Assembly (NCBI RefSeq): GCF_027943255.1
Contig: NC_072895.1
Span: forward strand, 43,126,001 to 43,190,000
DNA: 64,000 bases
Direction: 5' to 3'
Origin: Anastrepha obliqua
Taxonomy: Eukaryota; Arthropoda; Insecta; Diptera; Tephritidae
Part shown: in pieces, positions 11,178 through 22,880 of the stretch
Position numbering within the stretch: the stretch's first letter is position 1
Layout of the letters: each line of letters opens with the position of its first letter
Notes under the pieces: model-generated
Told to the model about the DNA's origin: nothing
What the model saw: the letters and a program-made list of their open reading frames with translations, nothing else
Database searches by the model: none
Position numbers and translations under genes: made by a program

Positions 11178-11506
11178 TCTATATATATAAAAATGAAATG
11201 ATGTTCGTTCGTCCGCATTTTTTTGGGCCGATACGAGGCCAATTTTATTCGTTCTTTTTTCATATTATAGGGATCCACTAGGGGAAGGTTTTTAGCAAAA
11301 AAAAATTTCTTTTAAATATTTTCTTCATATAAAAAAAAGAAAAAATCAAAATATTGTCCAAAACAAAACTTGCTCGATTGTTAGATTAAAGTAAGTTTCG
11401 AATCGACATTCATTTTATGTGTACAACTTTTTTTGAATTTTTTGTATTTGTATTGTGATACAGAAATGTATTGTATACAGAAATTTCAAATGATTCGAAT
11501 GAAAAT

Positions 11507-11935
11507 TTTTTTTTTTTTTTTTTTTATTTCTTCCATAAAATATTACACCTGTCGTTAGACAATAAGTAATTTGATTTACAAAAAGATGGAATGAGAGTGA
11601 TATTGAAGGGCCAATGCCCCCAAGCTCATTTAGAAGAAATATATACATATTATTTAAAAACAAGTGGTTAACAAACAATGATATATACGATTAGTTGACA
11701 ATTGATTACAAGGATTTTGCAAGATCTGTTGGTGTTTGACGGTTAAGCCGACTTTGGGTAGATTTTTCTTTATTTGGTAGTCTTCTCATCATAGGATTTG
11801 TATGCCTTAATAGTCTATTTATGTGTCTTCTGCTAGCGCTTTGTATTGTTTCATCAATAGTATCGATGTCAAGGTCGCGATGAATATCTGCGTTAGGTAT
11901 GTACCAAGGTGCATTAGTTAAGGTCCTAAGTATTT
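11507..11935 (-). mobile_element. Jockey-type LINE, 5' truncated, with poly(A) and 8-bp target duplication
   Basis: A 429-bp insertion on the minus strand within the Helitron. The poly(A) tail reads as T(n) at 11506-11525, with AATAAA just before it. The coding remnant is the end of a Jockey-clade RT protein (ILRTLTNAPWYIPNADIH, then HINRLLRHTNP and NRQTPTDLA). The flanks carry ATGAAAAT at 11499-11506 and 11936-11943, a direct target duplication. Truncation to the last about 90 residues plus 3' UTR is typical of target-primed integration. Confidence 0.82.
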
Positions 11936-11943
11936 ATGAAAAT

Positions 11944-12382
11944 AATGTTTCAATTCAATTGAGCAATGCTTTCTTTGACCAATTCTATATGGAAATGAAT
12001 GCGTTTGCAAACGATGTTTTCGGCTATGAACAAATGTTGGAATCGAATGAAAAAGGAAAGAAACGCGAAATGATAAAAAAAATTCTTGGAAAATTTAAAA
12101 TGAATGGTGCTTCATTGGAAAAATTCAAAGGTAATAAGAACATACACAAGATAAAGTTAGAATTCGAATTTTTAGATTTATTTTGTTTATTTCTCATTTT
12201 TTTCAGAAGTACACCACACAACAACTCATTCCAACTCTGATTTTGAAATCCTGTTGGAATTGGTGATCGATAATTTTGTCACTATAATGGTCAATGGAAA
12301 TTTGCGTGTATCAGACCCTGCATATTATTTACCATATCAACTTTTTATGGAACATATGGACCAAATGAACACAAAAAAATAA
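11944..12382 (+). CDS. Unrecognised spliced ORF carried in the Helitron
   Basis: Two exons read as one protein. The first is open up to 12130, its 5' part split by the Jockey insertion. A 76-bp intron runs 12131-12206 (GTAATA donor, pyrimidine-rich tract, TTTCAG acceptor). The second exon is 12207-12382, ending at TAA 12380-12382. Residues before the intron are polar and lysine-rich (FGYEQMLESNEKGKKREM); after it come FEILLELVIDNFVTIM and YYLPYQLFMEHMDQMN. With the Jockey removed, the frame extends back to an acceptor-like AG at 11462-11463. I do not recognise the protein; it is not the Helitron helicase. It could be a host gene fragment captured by the Helitron. The direct evidence is the frame and splice signals; expression is unknown. 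Confidence 0.5.
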
Positions 12383-12599
12383 TTTAGTTTTGTTTTGATT
12401 TTTTGCAACATTTTGGTTTTCAGTTAATACAATAAAAACAATACTGTTTTTTCGTGAACACAAAATTCTAAATTTATTACGTTGTTTGTTTAGAATTTTT
12501 TTAGAAAAAAAGTAAATTTTTTGGTTTTGAGGAAATTTGTTTATTGTTGCTATTTGTGAAAGCGTAGATATTTGTAAGTATTTGACTATAATCCTAAAA

Positions 12600-13200
12600 G
12601 TTAATGGAATACCACTATGACACATAGAAAACATTTTTTCAAAGGGGTGTTTTTCGAAAATTATAAAAAAAATTGTTTTCAAAAATTTTGAAGAAATAAA
12701 GTAAAATAAAAAAGTTTCGAAAGCATGAAATTTTTTCAAAACCAAATTTTCCTCAAAAAGATAAAAGAAATTTCTTCGAAGAGGTGTTTTTCTAAAATTA
12801 CAAAAAAAAAAAATTTTAAACAAATAAAATAAAATAAAACTTTTTCAAGGGTATGAAATTTTTTCAAAACAAAATTTTCTGAAAACCAAACAAAATTAAA
12901 AAAAAAATGGTGTTTTCAAAGCATTTCATATTCCACTATTAATAGAGAATACATTTTTTCGAGGGGGTGTTTTTCAAAGCGGAAAAAATTTTTTTTAACA
13001 AATCAATTTAAACTTTTACAAAAGTATGAAATTTTTTCAAGAACAAAATTTTCTCAAAAACGTTAAATTAAAAAAAATAGTTTTTTTAAAATATTTAATT
13101 TTCAGCAATTAACTGAGAAGAAATTTGTTAGAGCGAAGTGTTTTTCAAAACTTCAAAAAACACTTTTTAACCAAAAAAAATAAACCTTTTTTCAAAAACA
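12600..13200. repeat. Degenerate long tandem repeats in the Helitron
   Basis: Four diverged units of about 130-180 bp. One marker, GGTGTTTTTC or AGTGTTTTTC, recurs near 12645, 12782, 12966 and 13137. Another, TATGAAATTTTTTCAA or a near match, recurs near 12724, 12855 and 13026. The block is A/T-rich and lies between the spliced ORF and the helicase remnant. Confidence 0.6.
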
Positions 13201-13203
13201 ACA

Positions 13204-13962
13204 GGAATGATAACATTGCCTAACAATTTCTGCACTTTTGCACAGTCTAAAGAGGCATTGATACAGAGTGTATTTCCAAACATAGTTCAACATTACAAAA
13301 ACCATGATTGACTCAGCGAAAGAGCAATTTTAGCTGGGAAAAATAAGGACGTCAATGATATAAATTCAGCTATTTTAGATCAAATACCTATTGACATAGT
13401 TGCGTATAAGTCAATAGACACTATTACTGATCAAGATGAGGTCGTAAATTATCCAACTGAATTCTTAAACTCACTCGATTTGCCAGGCTTACCACCTCAT
13501 AATTTACGATTAAAAATTGGAGCACCGATTATTATGCTGCGCAATAGTAATGTGCCCCGACTTTGCAACGGTACCAGACTCGCTGTGAAGAAGCTAATGG
13601 GTAACGTTATCGAAGCAACAATTTTGAAAGGGAAGTACAAAGGAGAAGACATTTTGATACCCTGATTTCCACTGATTCCGGCGGATTTACCATTCGATTT
13701 CAAACGTTTGCAGTTCCCTATTCGCCTTGCCTTCGCTATGAGAATTAATAAGGCGCAAGGACAGTCTCTACAAATGTGCGGTATTAATTTAGAACACCCA
13801 ATTTTTTCTCATGGACAATTGTATGTAGCTTGCTCACGAGTTGGCAAACCATCGTCATTATTCACGCGAAAGATGAAAAAACCAAAAACGTTGTCTACCA
13901 AAAAGTGTTACAATAAAGTTCGAATGAAATTGTATCAAAGAATTTGCTTTGTTTCGTATTAA
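13204..13962 (+). pseudogene. Helitron Pif1-like helicase, C-terminal remnant
   Basis: The end of the Helitron RepHel protein, whose helicase unwinds DNA during rolling-circle transposition. A single frame runs from 13204 (GMITLPNNF) with in-frame TGA stops at 13309-13311 and 13663-13665. Recognisable parts are [47 protein letters not shown] and [18 protein letters not shown] (helicase motifs V and VI). The frame shifts near 13870, where the family usually continues. The ATPase motifs and the HUH nuclease are missing. Confidence 0.85.
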
Positions 13963-14052
13963 TTTTATTCTCTTTCAGCAAATCATTGAATTTATCGTCT
14001 AGCGAAGCGGGTGAGGGTACGCTAGTATATATATATATATGTATATAATACC

Positions 14053-16135
14053 ATAACATGGACCGAATAAAAAAATCAAAAATCGTTGAGAGTTTTGCGC
14101 TACTTCTAAATGCCAATTCATTGCACCAAAATTGAATGAACTATAAAACTATATAACAAAATTTATTCCAAAAAATTTATTATAAAGCTAAGACTTAGAT
14201 GAATTTTGCAGAATTTATACACAAAAATTTAAAATTTTTGCACATAGTTTAAAAACAATTTATGTATATTGGTTTTGTGATATTAAGATTTAGACTTTTA
14301 TAAAAAATTAGTGTACACTAATTTAATATAAATCACAATAACCAAAACTGGTCAACATATTCCACGCCAATTTTATTGTGTACATTAAAACATCAATGTT
14401 ACAAAATTTTAATCAGATTAGTTTAATATTTTTGCAACAACTTGAATGGTTTTTTAATAAAGAAATGCATAGAAATTTTCATAAAATTAATTAAATTGAA
14501 TTAAAAAAAAAAATTAAAAGCATATATTTTCAAGCTAAAATTAAATAAAATTATCGGAAATTTAAATTTTATGTTAAAATGTAAAATAATGCAAATTTTA
14601 AAAGCTAATAAAATCTTTGTAGTATACAATTCAATATATAAAATATTTAAAAACTTGAACAACTTGGAACACTAAAAAATCATGATAAAAAGATTAAGGT
14701 TGAGTTAAAATGCTAAATTTAAGAATATTGAAAATTATTATAATAGTTTAATAAAAGAATAAAGTTTGTATTAAAACTTTAATTAAAAAAAAAATTTTTT
14801 AAATCATAAATTTTTTTCCATGAAATAAACAAAAAATTATGTGTTAAATCCAAATAGTAAATCAAAAAAATATTCAAAACATCATTTAATAGTTGTGATT
14901 AAAAGATTAGCAATATCGAGAATTAAAAAAAAAATTATTTCAAGTTTCAAAACCAAATTTAGTAAATCAAAAAAATTATAGAAAAACTAAAATACTAAAA
15001 CATGGAGTTTTGTAAAAACTAATTAAATGCAGAGTAAACCCAAAAATTTTTTGTAATAAAATAAATTTTAAAAATTTTAAATATACCTGCTATGCCACCA
15101 CATTTTATATTCGAATTTAAATTCCTTGTGAATCTTCAATTTTCATACATATATTCAAAAAAAACTGAGAATTCATTAAAATCAATGAATACAAAAAATG
15201 TAAAAAAAAGTGATTTAACTGCTTTTTGACGGAAAATTTGTGAAACCGTTGCGAGTTTACATTTATAGGCACGTAAATTTGTTGTCTACCCATAAACGTT
15301 TGACAACTGTGTACGAGCAGTAATAAAGTTGTTGTAAACAAAGCGCGAATATGCAGTGCAAAGGCTTGCGCATGCGCTGAACAAACTGTCACCATCAGCG
15401 CATAACTACAACGGCATTAAACGTTACTTTTAACTAACGGCCGCTTCATTGTGCTTAACCGTCTGTGTGTCGGCGAGTATGTGTCTAAGCGGTTGTCCGG
15501 CTGATCGATTGCTAAAATTTATTTATTTAGAAAATAACTTGGTTTTTTTCTCGATTTTTCGCGTTAAAAATAATTTTGAAGTACAAATCGTGTAATTTAT
15601 ACGCACATGCGCAACTCGAAGTGCGCAAACACAAAGAATAACAAAAAATCAAATAAATTACACGTACTTATAGCTGTATAGGTATGTATGTAGACAGGCA
15701 TACAGATATGAACAGTAAACGGGATTGCTCATACGCCCCACTCATACCCTTAAGCTGTAAGCTGCTGTTCTGTTTACTACTGACGCACAACGAAATTTTA
15801 ATTCAATTTTTTTAGCGTTGTTTTTCTTCGTGCGTCTGCGTACAATTGCCAGCAGTCATGAATTTATTGAAATTTCTTTAGAATTTTCTAGCTGAGAATA
15901 CGTGCATAAATACTGAATATTTGAGGTGATGAAGTGATGAGACAATGGCGCTTTGGAGGCAAATGGAAATTATAAAAGTGTTATAAAGCAAAAATTATGC
16001 AATTCGTGTCGAAATGAAGTGTTTATTTTTAATCAACACAAAATTGCAGTTTAATTGAGCAGCAACTAACCGAAGATTATTGTGAAATTTGTGCAGATTT
16101 TTGGAAAAATTGTGGTGCAAAAACGATTTGGAAAA
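14053..16135. other. AT-rich DNA with a GC-richer, promoter-like patch
   Basis: 14053-15110 is extremely AT-rich with nothing readable. 15330-15510 has higher GC and several CpGs and stands out; 15840-16135 looks like unique leader-type sequence with upstream ATGs. They could be the promoter and 5' UTR of a + strand transcript, perhaps Cngl. No TATA, Inr or DPE is convincing. Confidence 0.3.
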
Positions 16136-16183
16136 ATGGTGCATTCTGTTGATGTGTCTACTATTGCTGGAACCAGTGACATG
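16136..16183 (+). CDS. Candidate 5' coding exon (possibly Cngl), weak
   Basis: An ATG in a favourable context (AAAAATGG) opens a 16-codon reading frame (MVHSVDVSTIAGTSDM) that ends exactly at a donor-like GTAAAA in phase 0. The first certain Cngl exon at 25165 also reads from phase 0, so the two could splice in frame. This is circumstantial: phase agreement alone has a one-in-three chance, and I do not know the fly Cngl N-terminus well enough to compare. Confidence 0.25.
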
Positions 16184-16539
16184 GTAAAATTTAATTTTGA
16201 ATTGATTGTAATTAGTATTTTTGTAAATTATATTTGCACACCTTAGCCCGTTTTTGCATTTAAAGCGACTATGAAATCCATTAATCAATATTTTAAAAAT
16301 ATAAACTATTATATAAGCAACGTCAGAATATCATTTAATAGTGTAAGTTTCCTGTACTTTGCAGCATTATATCTTTGTAACGAAAAAATCAAGAATACAA
16401 ATATTCAATTCGAATGCAAAACAAGAACCGGGTCTGAATATCCAGTTAATTTTGTTTTTGAAGTGAAGTGTTTCTTAGGCGTCTATGGACGAGCGAGAAT
16501 GGAGAGTAAAATTTCAAGGCCATGTAACGTTTTGTGCAT

Positions 16540-17480
16540 TTTCGTTCCGCGAGAGAGAGAAAAGATGTAACGTAGATGAAAAGGAGAGAGAGCTATACCT
16601 TATATATATCTTAGATACACTTTAGGCTATTTTTCCTGAGTTTTTCCTTGTGATTGTTAATTTCTAGTGAGAAATACCACTGCCTTTTCTTTGGCGCTTG
16701 TTTTTGGTGTAAACTTGTAGGAAATTTATTTTTGGAGCCTACTTTTTGGCATTATTATTCCTTGGTGCCACCGTTATATTTCCTTGGGTCGATTTTGGCG
16801 CCCTGTGGCAGCCATTTTGTTTTTGTGACATCTGTCAAATCTTTTGTTTATTATTCAGTTGTTTATGCCAAATCATCATGGCAAGTTACACGATCGAATA
16901 GCACGTTCAAATGATACAACTTTTTTATCAAAATGAGTGTTCATTAACGCAACCGTTGTGCGCATTGCGCCCATTTTTCGGTAGACGTGGTGGCCCTTCC
17001 AATTTCTTATGTCCCATATTGAACCATATGGACCTAGACGACATGTGGTTTCAGCAGGACGGCGCTGCGTGCCACACAGCAAACACCATTTTATTCCATT
17101 TAAACATCTACCCGCCCTTATAGAAAAACCCTATTATTTCCTTGGTCCCAATTTTTTTGGCTTTTTTTGGTGCCTAGTTTTTGGCGCTTATTTCCGTTTC
17201 CTAGCTAGTGCTTGTGCGTACTATAAACCGCTATCCATTTCGGCGTCTGATTTATTGGTATTGCCTTGCGGTAATTTGTGCCGTTGCTGCGGTCCTGGAA
17301 TCGCTCCGTTTGGGCGGATGATAAACGCTCGGAGTAGTACACGTTCTTGCCACGGTTTGTGTCCGGCGTTTACCTACATCGGTCGACCCTTCTCCGTTTC
17401 TCTGCAAATAATGTGAATTTATTAAGATATATATTCTTTCTTTCTCTCTCTCTCTAATTCTCTTTCGGGTCTCTCCTCCT
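16540..17480. other. Possible element with GAGA-rich inverted ends
   Basis: GAGAGAG...TATATATCTTA at about 16583-16612 is mirrored as TAAGATATATA...CTCTCTCTC at about 17421-17455. Between are repeated ATTTCCTTGG and TTTGGCGC motifs, a mariner scrap and a less AT-rich piece (17250-17400). This may be a composite element, but GAGA and TATA simple repeats could give the symmetry by chance. Confidence 0.25.
16878..17110 (+). pseudogene. Mariner transposase scrap with internal deletion
   Basis: N-terminal HTH sequence (IQLFYQNECSLTQ, ALRPFFGRRGGPS) is joined directly to the catalytic core around the second Asp (HMDLDDMWFQQDGAACHTAN). The middle of the transposase is missing and the C-terminus is gone. 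The WFQQDGA motif places it with the rosa-like group of 78-1205. Confidence 0.75.
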
Positions 17481-17984
17481 TCTTTGTCTGCCTTAAAAGT
17501 TTCACTTCTGTTATGTGTACTACGCTATTCGTACTTTTTTTTGATATTCTATTCAATAAAACTGAGTATCTGACAAATTTATTACCTAATACAAGAAAGT
17601 GGTACGTACATTAAATATTTTTTTATAAGGTAGTGCCTCAATATTTGAAAAATTGTTTTACTTGCATTGCTATGCTGTTTTTTGACACCAAAATCATGGC
17701 AGTTCATAATACATTCCTTAATTAATTTCAGCCTCACAGTAAATATATAAGAGCGATGAACAATAGCGGCAGTTTTCTTCGAATGAAAGCAGAAATTCCA
17801 AATATGTCACCCAGTATAAGCTTAACGTATAATATCTGAGGTCACTTTTTTCATTACATTATTGCAGCCATCTATCGAAAATGCTGAATGTAAAGTTCTG
17901 TATATGAAATTAAATAAAATAAGGAAAAAATGGCAAAAATTTATAAAACTAAGCAAAATAATCCTTAATTTATGTTTAGGTTTA

Positions 17985-18400
17985 GTAGGTAGGTTAGGTG
18001 GCAAGAGTACCATAGGAACACTACAAGTAGCACTTACGTGCCGTTTTAATACCGTAATGTGGACCACTGCCTGTGAAAAATGTAATGGGCTGTTGATGTA
18101 GTGAAGGAGAGAAAAGAGATCTAGGCAGGCCATCCCCAAAGGGCATGCTAAGGAATCTCAAGCGTCTAGCCGTCAGAGCCGGACGTTTGTAAGGAAAGTC
18201 TCTTTCTCTGCAGGATCCCCGCAGCTTCTGCAATAGGGGTTGTACGAAAGTCCAAGCTTCTCCGCATGAGTTCTGATCATCCAGTGATCAGTGCACACCG
18301 CAATGAGTTTGGAGTTTGAATGGCGGGGAATTCCCATCACCTTAAGCGTCCGGTTTCTGTCGTATTGAGGCCATAGTGTTTTTGAGATAGCGCACGACAA
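17985..18400 (-). pseudogene. LINE C-terminal fragment with CCTAA-type tail
   Basis: Minus-strand end of a LINE ORF2: the post-RNase H domain (TLWPQYDRNRTLKVM, VCTDHWMIRTHAEKLGL, then CRSCGDPAEKETF), followed by 3' UTR ending near 17985 in CCTAACCTACC (complement of GGTAGGTTAGG). The protein frame breaks after LTNVRL. It is heavily 5' truncated. Confidence 0.72.
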
Positions 18401-19892
18401 ATAGAAATCCGTCTGTCCTGTTATAGTTCTTTACGATTTTTCTCCCATAAATATAGTTGTCTTCAACGAGCTGCTGCATTAGTACTAAAAATGACAGTAG
18501 CTAAATGAAAATTTCTCGAAATTTGAGTGTAATTAAAATAGTTAAGGACTCCTAAACTCTAAACAAAAGATGTTGAGTTATAATAAAAAAATGTTAGATC
18601 TTCTATTGATTTTTTGGGTGTTTTCTTATTTTAATGTATTGTTTGTTTTTTAAGAATGCCATTTAAAAAAAATCTGTTTCTTAGTTGGAATATTTTTGTT
18701 TATTTTATTTTTTACTGGCTAAAACTACATCGATAATCTTGGAAACATCTTTTTTTAACTGTCCTTGAAGAGGTTTCTGGGAGAATAATAATTTTTGCAA
18801 TATGCATTTGGCTTTACACAGAGTTGTTTGTAGAAATTAAAATTTGTTATTTGATTCAAAAATTGAGTAGTAAAGTGTTTTTAAAAACCAATTTTACGTT
18901 CAATCATAAAACGGTTATGCACTTCCAAATAAAATATCAAACCAAATTCTCCTCAGTTTTAAGAAACAAACCCATTTCAAGAGGAATGAGCTTAAAATTT
19001 TACGAGCTCTTACAAGCAGTACCGAAAAGTTGCGAAAACATGGGAACAGAACTTTAAAAAATCAATTTCCCTCGTGAGCATTAGACAGACATGGGCGTGG
19101 TGCACTAAATTTCTATTACCACTTTCTTGAAGTTTACTTACTTTGACTCTTAACGACATTAGAGCAGGAATGAGATAACCAATGCATGGCTAGCATTACG
19201 AATTTCTAATAACTCGAGTATACATAAATTCGATTTTTCTCTCTTTATATTCCCTCGGTCGATTATCACTATTTGCAAGATTTAATGAAAACAGTTTTTA
19301 GGCTACTCATTTTAACTTAGTCGGAATTTTGTCAGCTTAACTATAGCTAGGCTTGCAGTGGAGAGCCTATTGAACTACCTACAACATTGAACTAACAACA
19401 ACAGTGGTGGTGAAAACATTGATTTTTTCCACCGAGGAAGTTTTTCATAAAATCAACCGAATATTAATTTTTACGAGTAATGATGCGGAGTCAATCAACC
19501 CACTTATCAAATCGGCAACGAAAGTGAAGGAGGAATAATCCTTTTAATATATATTGTTTTGGATTGATAGGCAAGCATCGACTTTTATAGGAAGGCATTG
19601 GATCAGTGAAATGCAAACAACGCAAAGCATAGCACACAAGAGACCTCACATATCCCAAAATTTCCCATACTACATATATGTGTGTCACATGTACTTTTTT
19701 CACACAATTCTTTGGTGCACGCTTTTCTAACGAACGTATTTACCGGGTAAAAAAGTGTTGGGTGTATTCAATATGATTGAAATTCATGATGTAAAAATTT
19801 TCTCGATCATTTTGTGCGTTACTACCACCGAATCAGAGTTCAAAGTCAACTGTAGGCATGAGATATTAGATTATAGAAAAACTTGCTCATAA
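18401..19892. other. Non-coding, no recognised element
   Basis: AT-rich sequence. Short open frames here lack recognisable motifs and look like chance. Confidence 0.5.
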
Positions 19893-20002
19893 CAGAAGTT
19901 ACCCCTCGGCAAACCTCCGAGTACATTTCTGCCATGGAAAACCATCTCAAAACCATGTCATCTGCTGCTCGGGATCGGTGTTACTCTAGGCAAGAATGAT
20001 AT
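19893..20002 (+). mobile_element. SINE, left part, interrupted by a LINE
   Basis: The middle of the SINE body (AGTTACCCCTCGGCAAACCT, TTTCTGCCATGG, GCTCGGGATCGG). The next part of the same body is found at 20796-20900, so one copy appears to have been split by the LINE between them. Confidence 0.6.
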
Positions 20003-20795
20003 GGAGATGAGCCAAAACGCTCCAGGGGGTAGCTGAGATCTTCACCATAATGGAAATAGTGGAAATCGTATCCAGAAAAGTGTTCGAAAAAGTTAAAACT
20101 AAAATATTTTCGGACAGTCAATCAGTCCTCAATGCCTTAAACAACTTTACGTTTGATTCAAAAGTCCTTATAGAGTGTAACAATGCACTCAACAAATTGG
20201 TGACTCTTAATCAGGTCATGAGGGATACGAAGGAAACGAGAAGACAAACTTCTATTCGAATAAAGTGCCTTGGTCCAATACCTCATTTTTCTGCTTTAAC
20301 AAAAACAACCAAAAACAGGAAATCAAAAAATGAATTCAAATAAAAACCAAGGAATACTGGAATGGCACAAACGGCCTTAATCCAAAAAGTTCCTGAACTT
20401 TAATACCAACAGAGCAAAATCTGTTGTAATCCTGGATAAAAAGTACCTTAGATTACTCTGTGGAGCACTTATAGGAAACTTTGCCTACAATAAACATTTG
20501 AATATAATAGAACTATCTAGAATTAGTTTAAGTTCTGCTAAGATGAAGAGGAGTTCATGGAATACTTAATCATCAACTGTGAAGCATTAGATCACAGGAG
20601 ACTCGGAATCCAAGGCTCGTACCTACTAAAGGATGAAGACTTACAAATTGTCCCTCCTAAGGAGCTGGCTCGATTTATTGCAATACTAAGTAATTTGAAT
20701 TAAGCACTTAGGGACGCACAATATACCAATCAGGTCGCAGTGCTTAAAGGCCTTAGTGTATGCTGTAGAGTCATTACGATTACCATTACTGTAGG
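20003..20795 (+). pseudogene. Degenerate LINE: RNase H middle to 3' end
   Basis: A + strand LINE relic. RNase H is recognisable by KIFSDSQSVLNALNNFTF at about 20101-20155. After many frame slips the C-terminal domain returns with EFMEYLIINCEALDHRRLGI and QIVPPKELARFIAILS before a TAA near 20703. A 3' UTR-like stretch with GGCCTTAGTGTA follows. It lies inside a SINE copy. Confidence 0.65.
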
Positions 20796-20900
20796 CGCCT
20801 TCATTTATAGGACTATATTCGTATCAAGACGTACAGCACGAATTGTAGGAGAAGCTCGGCGACCCAAATCTATACATATCGCCCACCGAAAGCCTTTAAA
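20796..20900 (+). mobile_element. SINE, right part of the split copy
   Basis: Continues the SINE body of 19893-20002: TGTAGG, CATTTATAGGACTATATTCG, ATCAAGACG, CACGAATTGTAGGAGAAGCT and CGGCGACCC, in family order. The tail is lost after 20900. Confidence 0.6.
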
Positions 20901-20904
20901 ATAA

Positions 20905-22589
20905 ATATGTAAAAATAAAAATGTTTAAAAATGAAGTTTGAAATCAAGATATTTTATTATATATTACATGTGCCTCTGTTTTAGTTTGAGAATATTTCTA
21001 AAAAAATATAAATATAGACTGACCCTAATTTTTCGTGCATTCTCATTCTCATTTTTTTTGTTTTTGTTTTTTTGGTAAAAGCCTGTCAACCCCTTACAGT
21101 GCATGCTCTATTTCAGCTTAAACAATTTCTGTTCTCAAGGCCACAGTAGCAAAGTTTGTTATTTGCATTATAGTTTCATGTTCATATTCGCTGTTTGAAG
21201 ACAATGAATGGTATGATGAATATGGATTACTAAATAGGGGCGTACTGACAACTTGCTAGACACATTAGTGGATTAAACGCTGTCACTGACAGCATTGCAT
21301 TGTCTTCATCGTATGAATAAAGAGCTTGAAAGGCATTGTTAACGCTCACAGTTAGACACCAAAGAGACAAGGGCCGCACAGAGGCCAAATATTCACACGC
21401 CTAAATGCTGCCTTTTGTAAACTGAAAGCAGGCGGTGCACAGTGGTCGAAATTAGTGATCTAATGGGATTTAATTAAAATCTAAAGTTATAAAATGCCGA
21501 AGAAATTGCTTTTCTACCAATAATGCACCACTACAAAGGTTAGCACTATCTATTTTGTTTTGCTTTTCATATTCGTACAGCTCTGTGCTGTCAAACATAA
21601 CAGGTGTTGTGCCAAGTGCAAGCAAAAACTTTCTCGCTTATTTATACTGCATACTGCAACTCGCTGCTTTAGTAAGCAAATTCCATTTTAATTTAATCAA
21701 AGTGTTTAGTTTAAAGTTAAAGGTATGAGATCACAAAAAAGGCGGCTTTGTGCTATGTTTGTAAATTTGTTTAAGTTTAAATTGTAGTCAAAGTTAACAC
21801 TTGTAATAGCCTTGGAAAATTGCCTAATCCGAGTTTTTCGGGGAGTGTCAATTCGACCGTACTCAAGCTAATTTTTGTTTTGTTTATTGAATTTTGAACG
21901 TAAATATGTAAAATCTGCTGCTACTTTTTTGCAACTTTTAACGATATTCGACGTTTTGGGAAAATTGTCGGCTACCAAACCAGACTTATTTTTAAAATGA
22001 TAAGATGAGAAAATTCCCTCAAAAAATGTTTAAGCCATGGAGCCATTTATATTTGCTAATATTATCACCAAGAATAACTACAATGCGGACCAATGCCGAA
22101 ATATAGGTACGAGATTAGGAAATTTAAGTAGCAAATTAGTGGAAAAGTGAGACAGTAGGCATGGAATTCGCCAAAAATTTGAGGAAAAACAAAGAGTGAT
22201 GAGATAGCCCTCTTTTGTTAGTTGCTTCGACAATTATTACTGCTCAAACACAAGTTCGCAAAGATTCTTCCATTACTCACAAATCCTCTACTGATGAACT
22301 TATTGAAGCGGCGAGCTCCAGCCTATATAATGCTGGAATACGAAATTCGTCCAAGGATATGTCAAAGATGAACGCTAATAAATATGCGGTTAATAAATTA
22401 AGACGTGTCTTTGTTCAACTGTCAAAGCGGCTCCTTATACTACTTAGCCTTGCCATAAATTCTGTGATACATTTTTCAATGCATACTGCGAGAACAAATT
22501 CGCAGAAACAAGTTCCGTTCTTTTTGCTTTACTTATAAATTAAACTCAGTTTCGTGGCCAATTTCGCTTGTTAACAATGTACTAAGGAA
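20905..22589. other. Non-coding stretch
   Basis: No gene or element recognised. 21060-21700 is less AT-rich and looks unique. The open frame at 22215-22538 has no motif I recognise and no support beyond its length. Confidence 0.45.
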
Positions 22590-22880
22590 CTAAGGAAAAT
22601 CGCAAAAGTGGTAACGACAACAGCAAAAGTGTACCAGGAGGATGTCTTGGAAGACGAGATGAAGCAGTTCAGCAGAAGTCTCTTCAATAAAGAGTATTGG
22701 ATCCTACAGCAAGATGCCGTTCCAGCCCATAAAGCAAAAACCTCCTAGCAGGGGTTAAAAAACAATATTCCTGGGTTCGTAGCCGCTGAAGATTGACTCT
22801 CTGGAAGTCCAGATCTGAATCCATTGGACTACAATTTGTGGGCAGAATTGGAGAACATGGCCTGTCGAAGAAAATTGCAT
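22590..22880 (+). pseudogene. Tc1/mariner transposase fragment
   Basis: The catalytic core of a Tc1/mariner transposase: VVTTTAKVYQEDVLE, WILQQDAVPAHKAKT (second Asp) and SGSPDLNPLDYNLWAELE (third acidic residue), with a stop on each side of GLKNNIPGF. The N-terminal half and C-terminus are missing. The motif set differs from both the rosa-like and the classic mariner copies here. Confidence 0.78.

Larger units (their letters stand above)
11178..14025 (+). mobile_element. Helitron with both termini
   Basis: A rolling-circle transposon. The 5' end is TCTATATATATAAAAATG at 11178, preceded by A. The 3' end is a GC hairpin (AGCGAAGCGG...GGTACGCT) followed by CTAG (14022-14025) and a host T, the A|T insertion expected of Helitrons. 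No target duplication is made. Inside are a Jockey LINE insertion, an unrecognised spliced ORF, a low-complexity repeated block and a helicase remnant. The Rep nuclease domain is not visible, so this copy is not autonomous. Confidence 0.85.

Noticed and set aside
12329..12823. 164-codon minus-strand ORF
   Set aside because: Low-complexity Phe/Lys translation of A/T runs, opposite to the Helitron cargo and over tandem repeats.
17009..17416. 135-codon ORF
   Set aside because: Frame-shifted reading of the mariner scrap continuing into unique DNA; no consistent domain.
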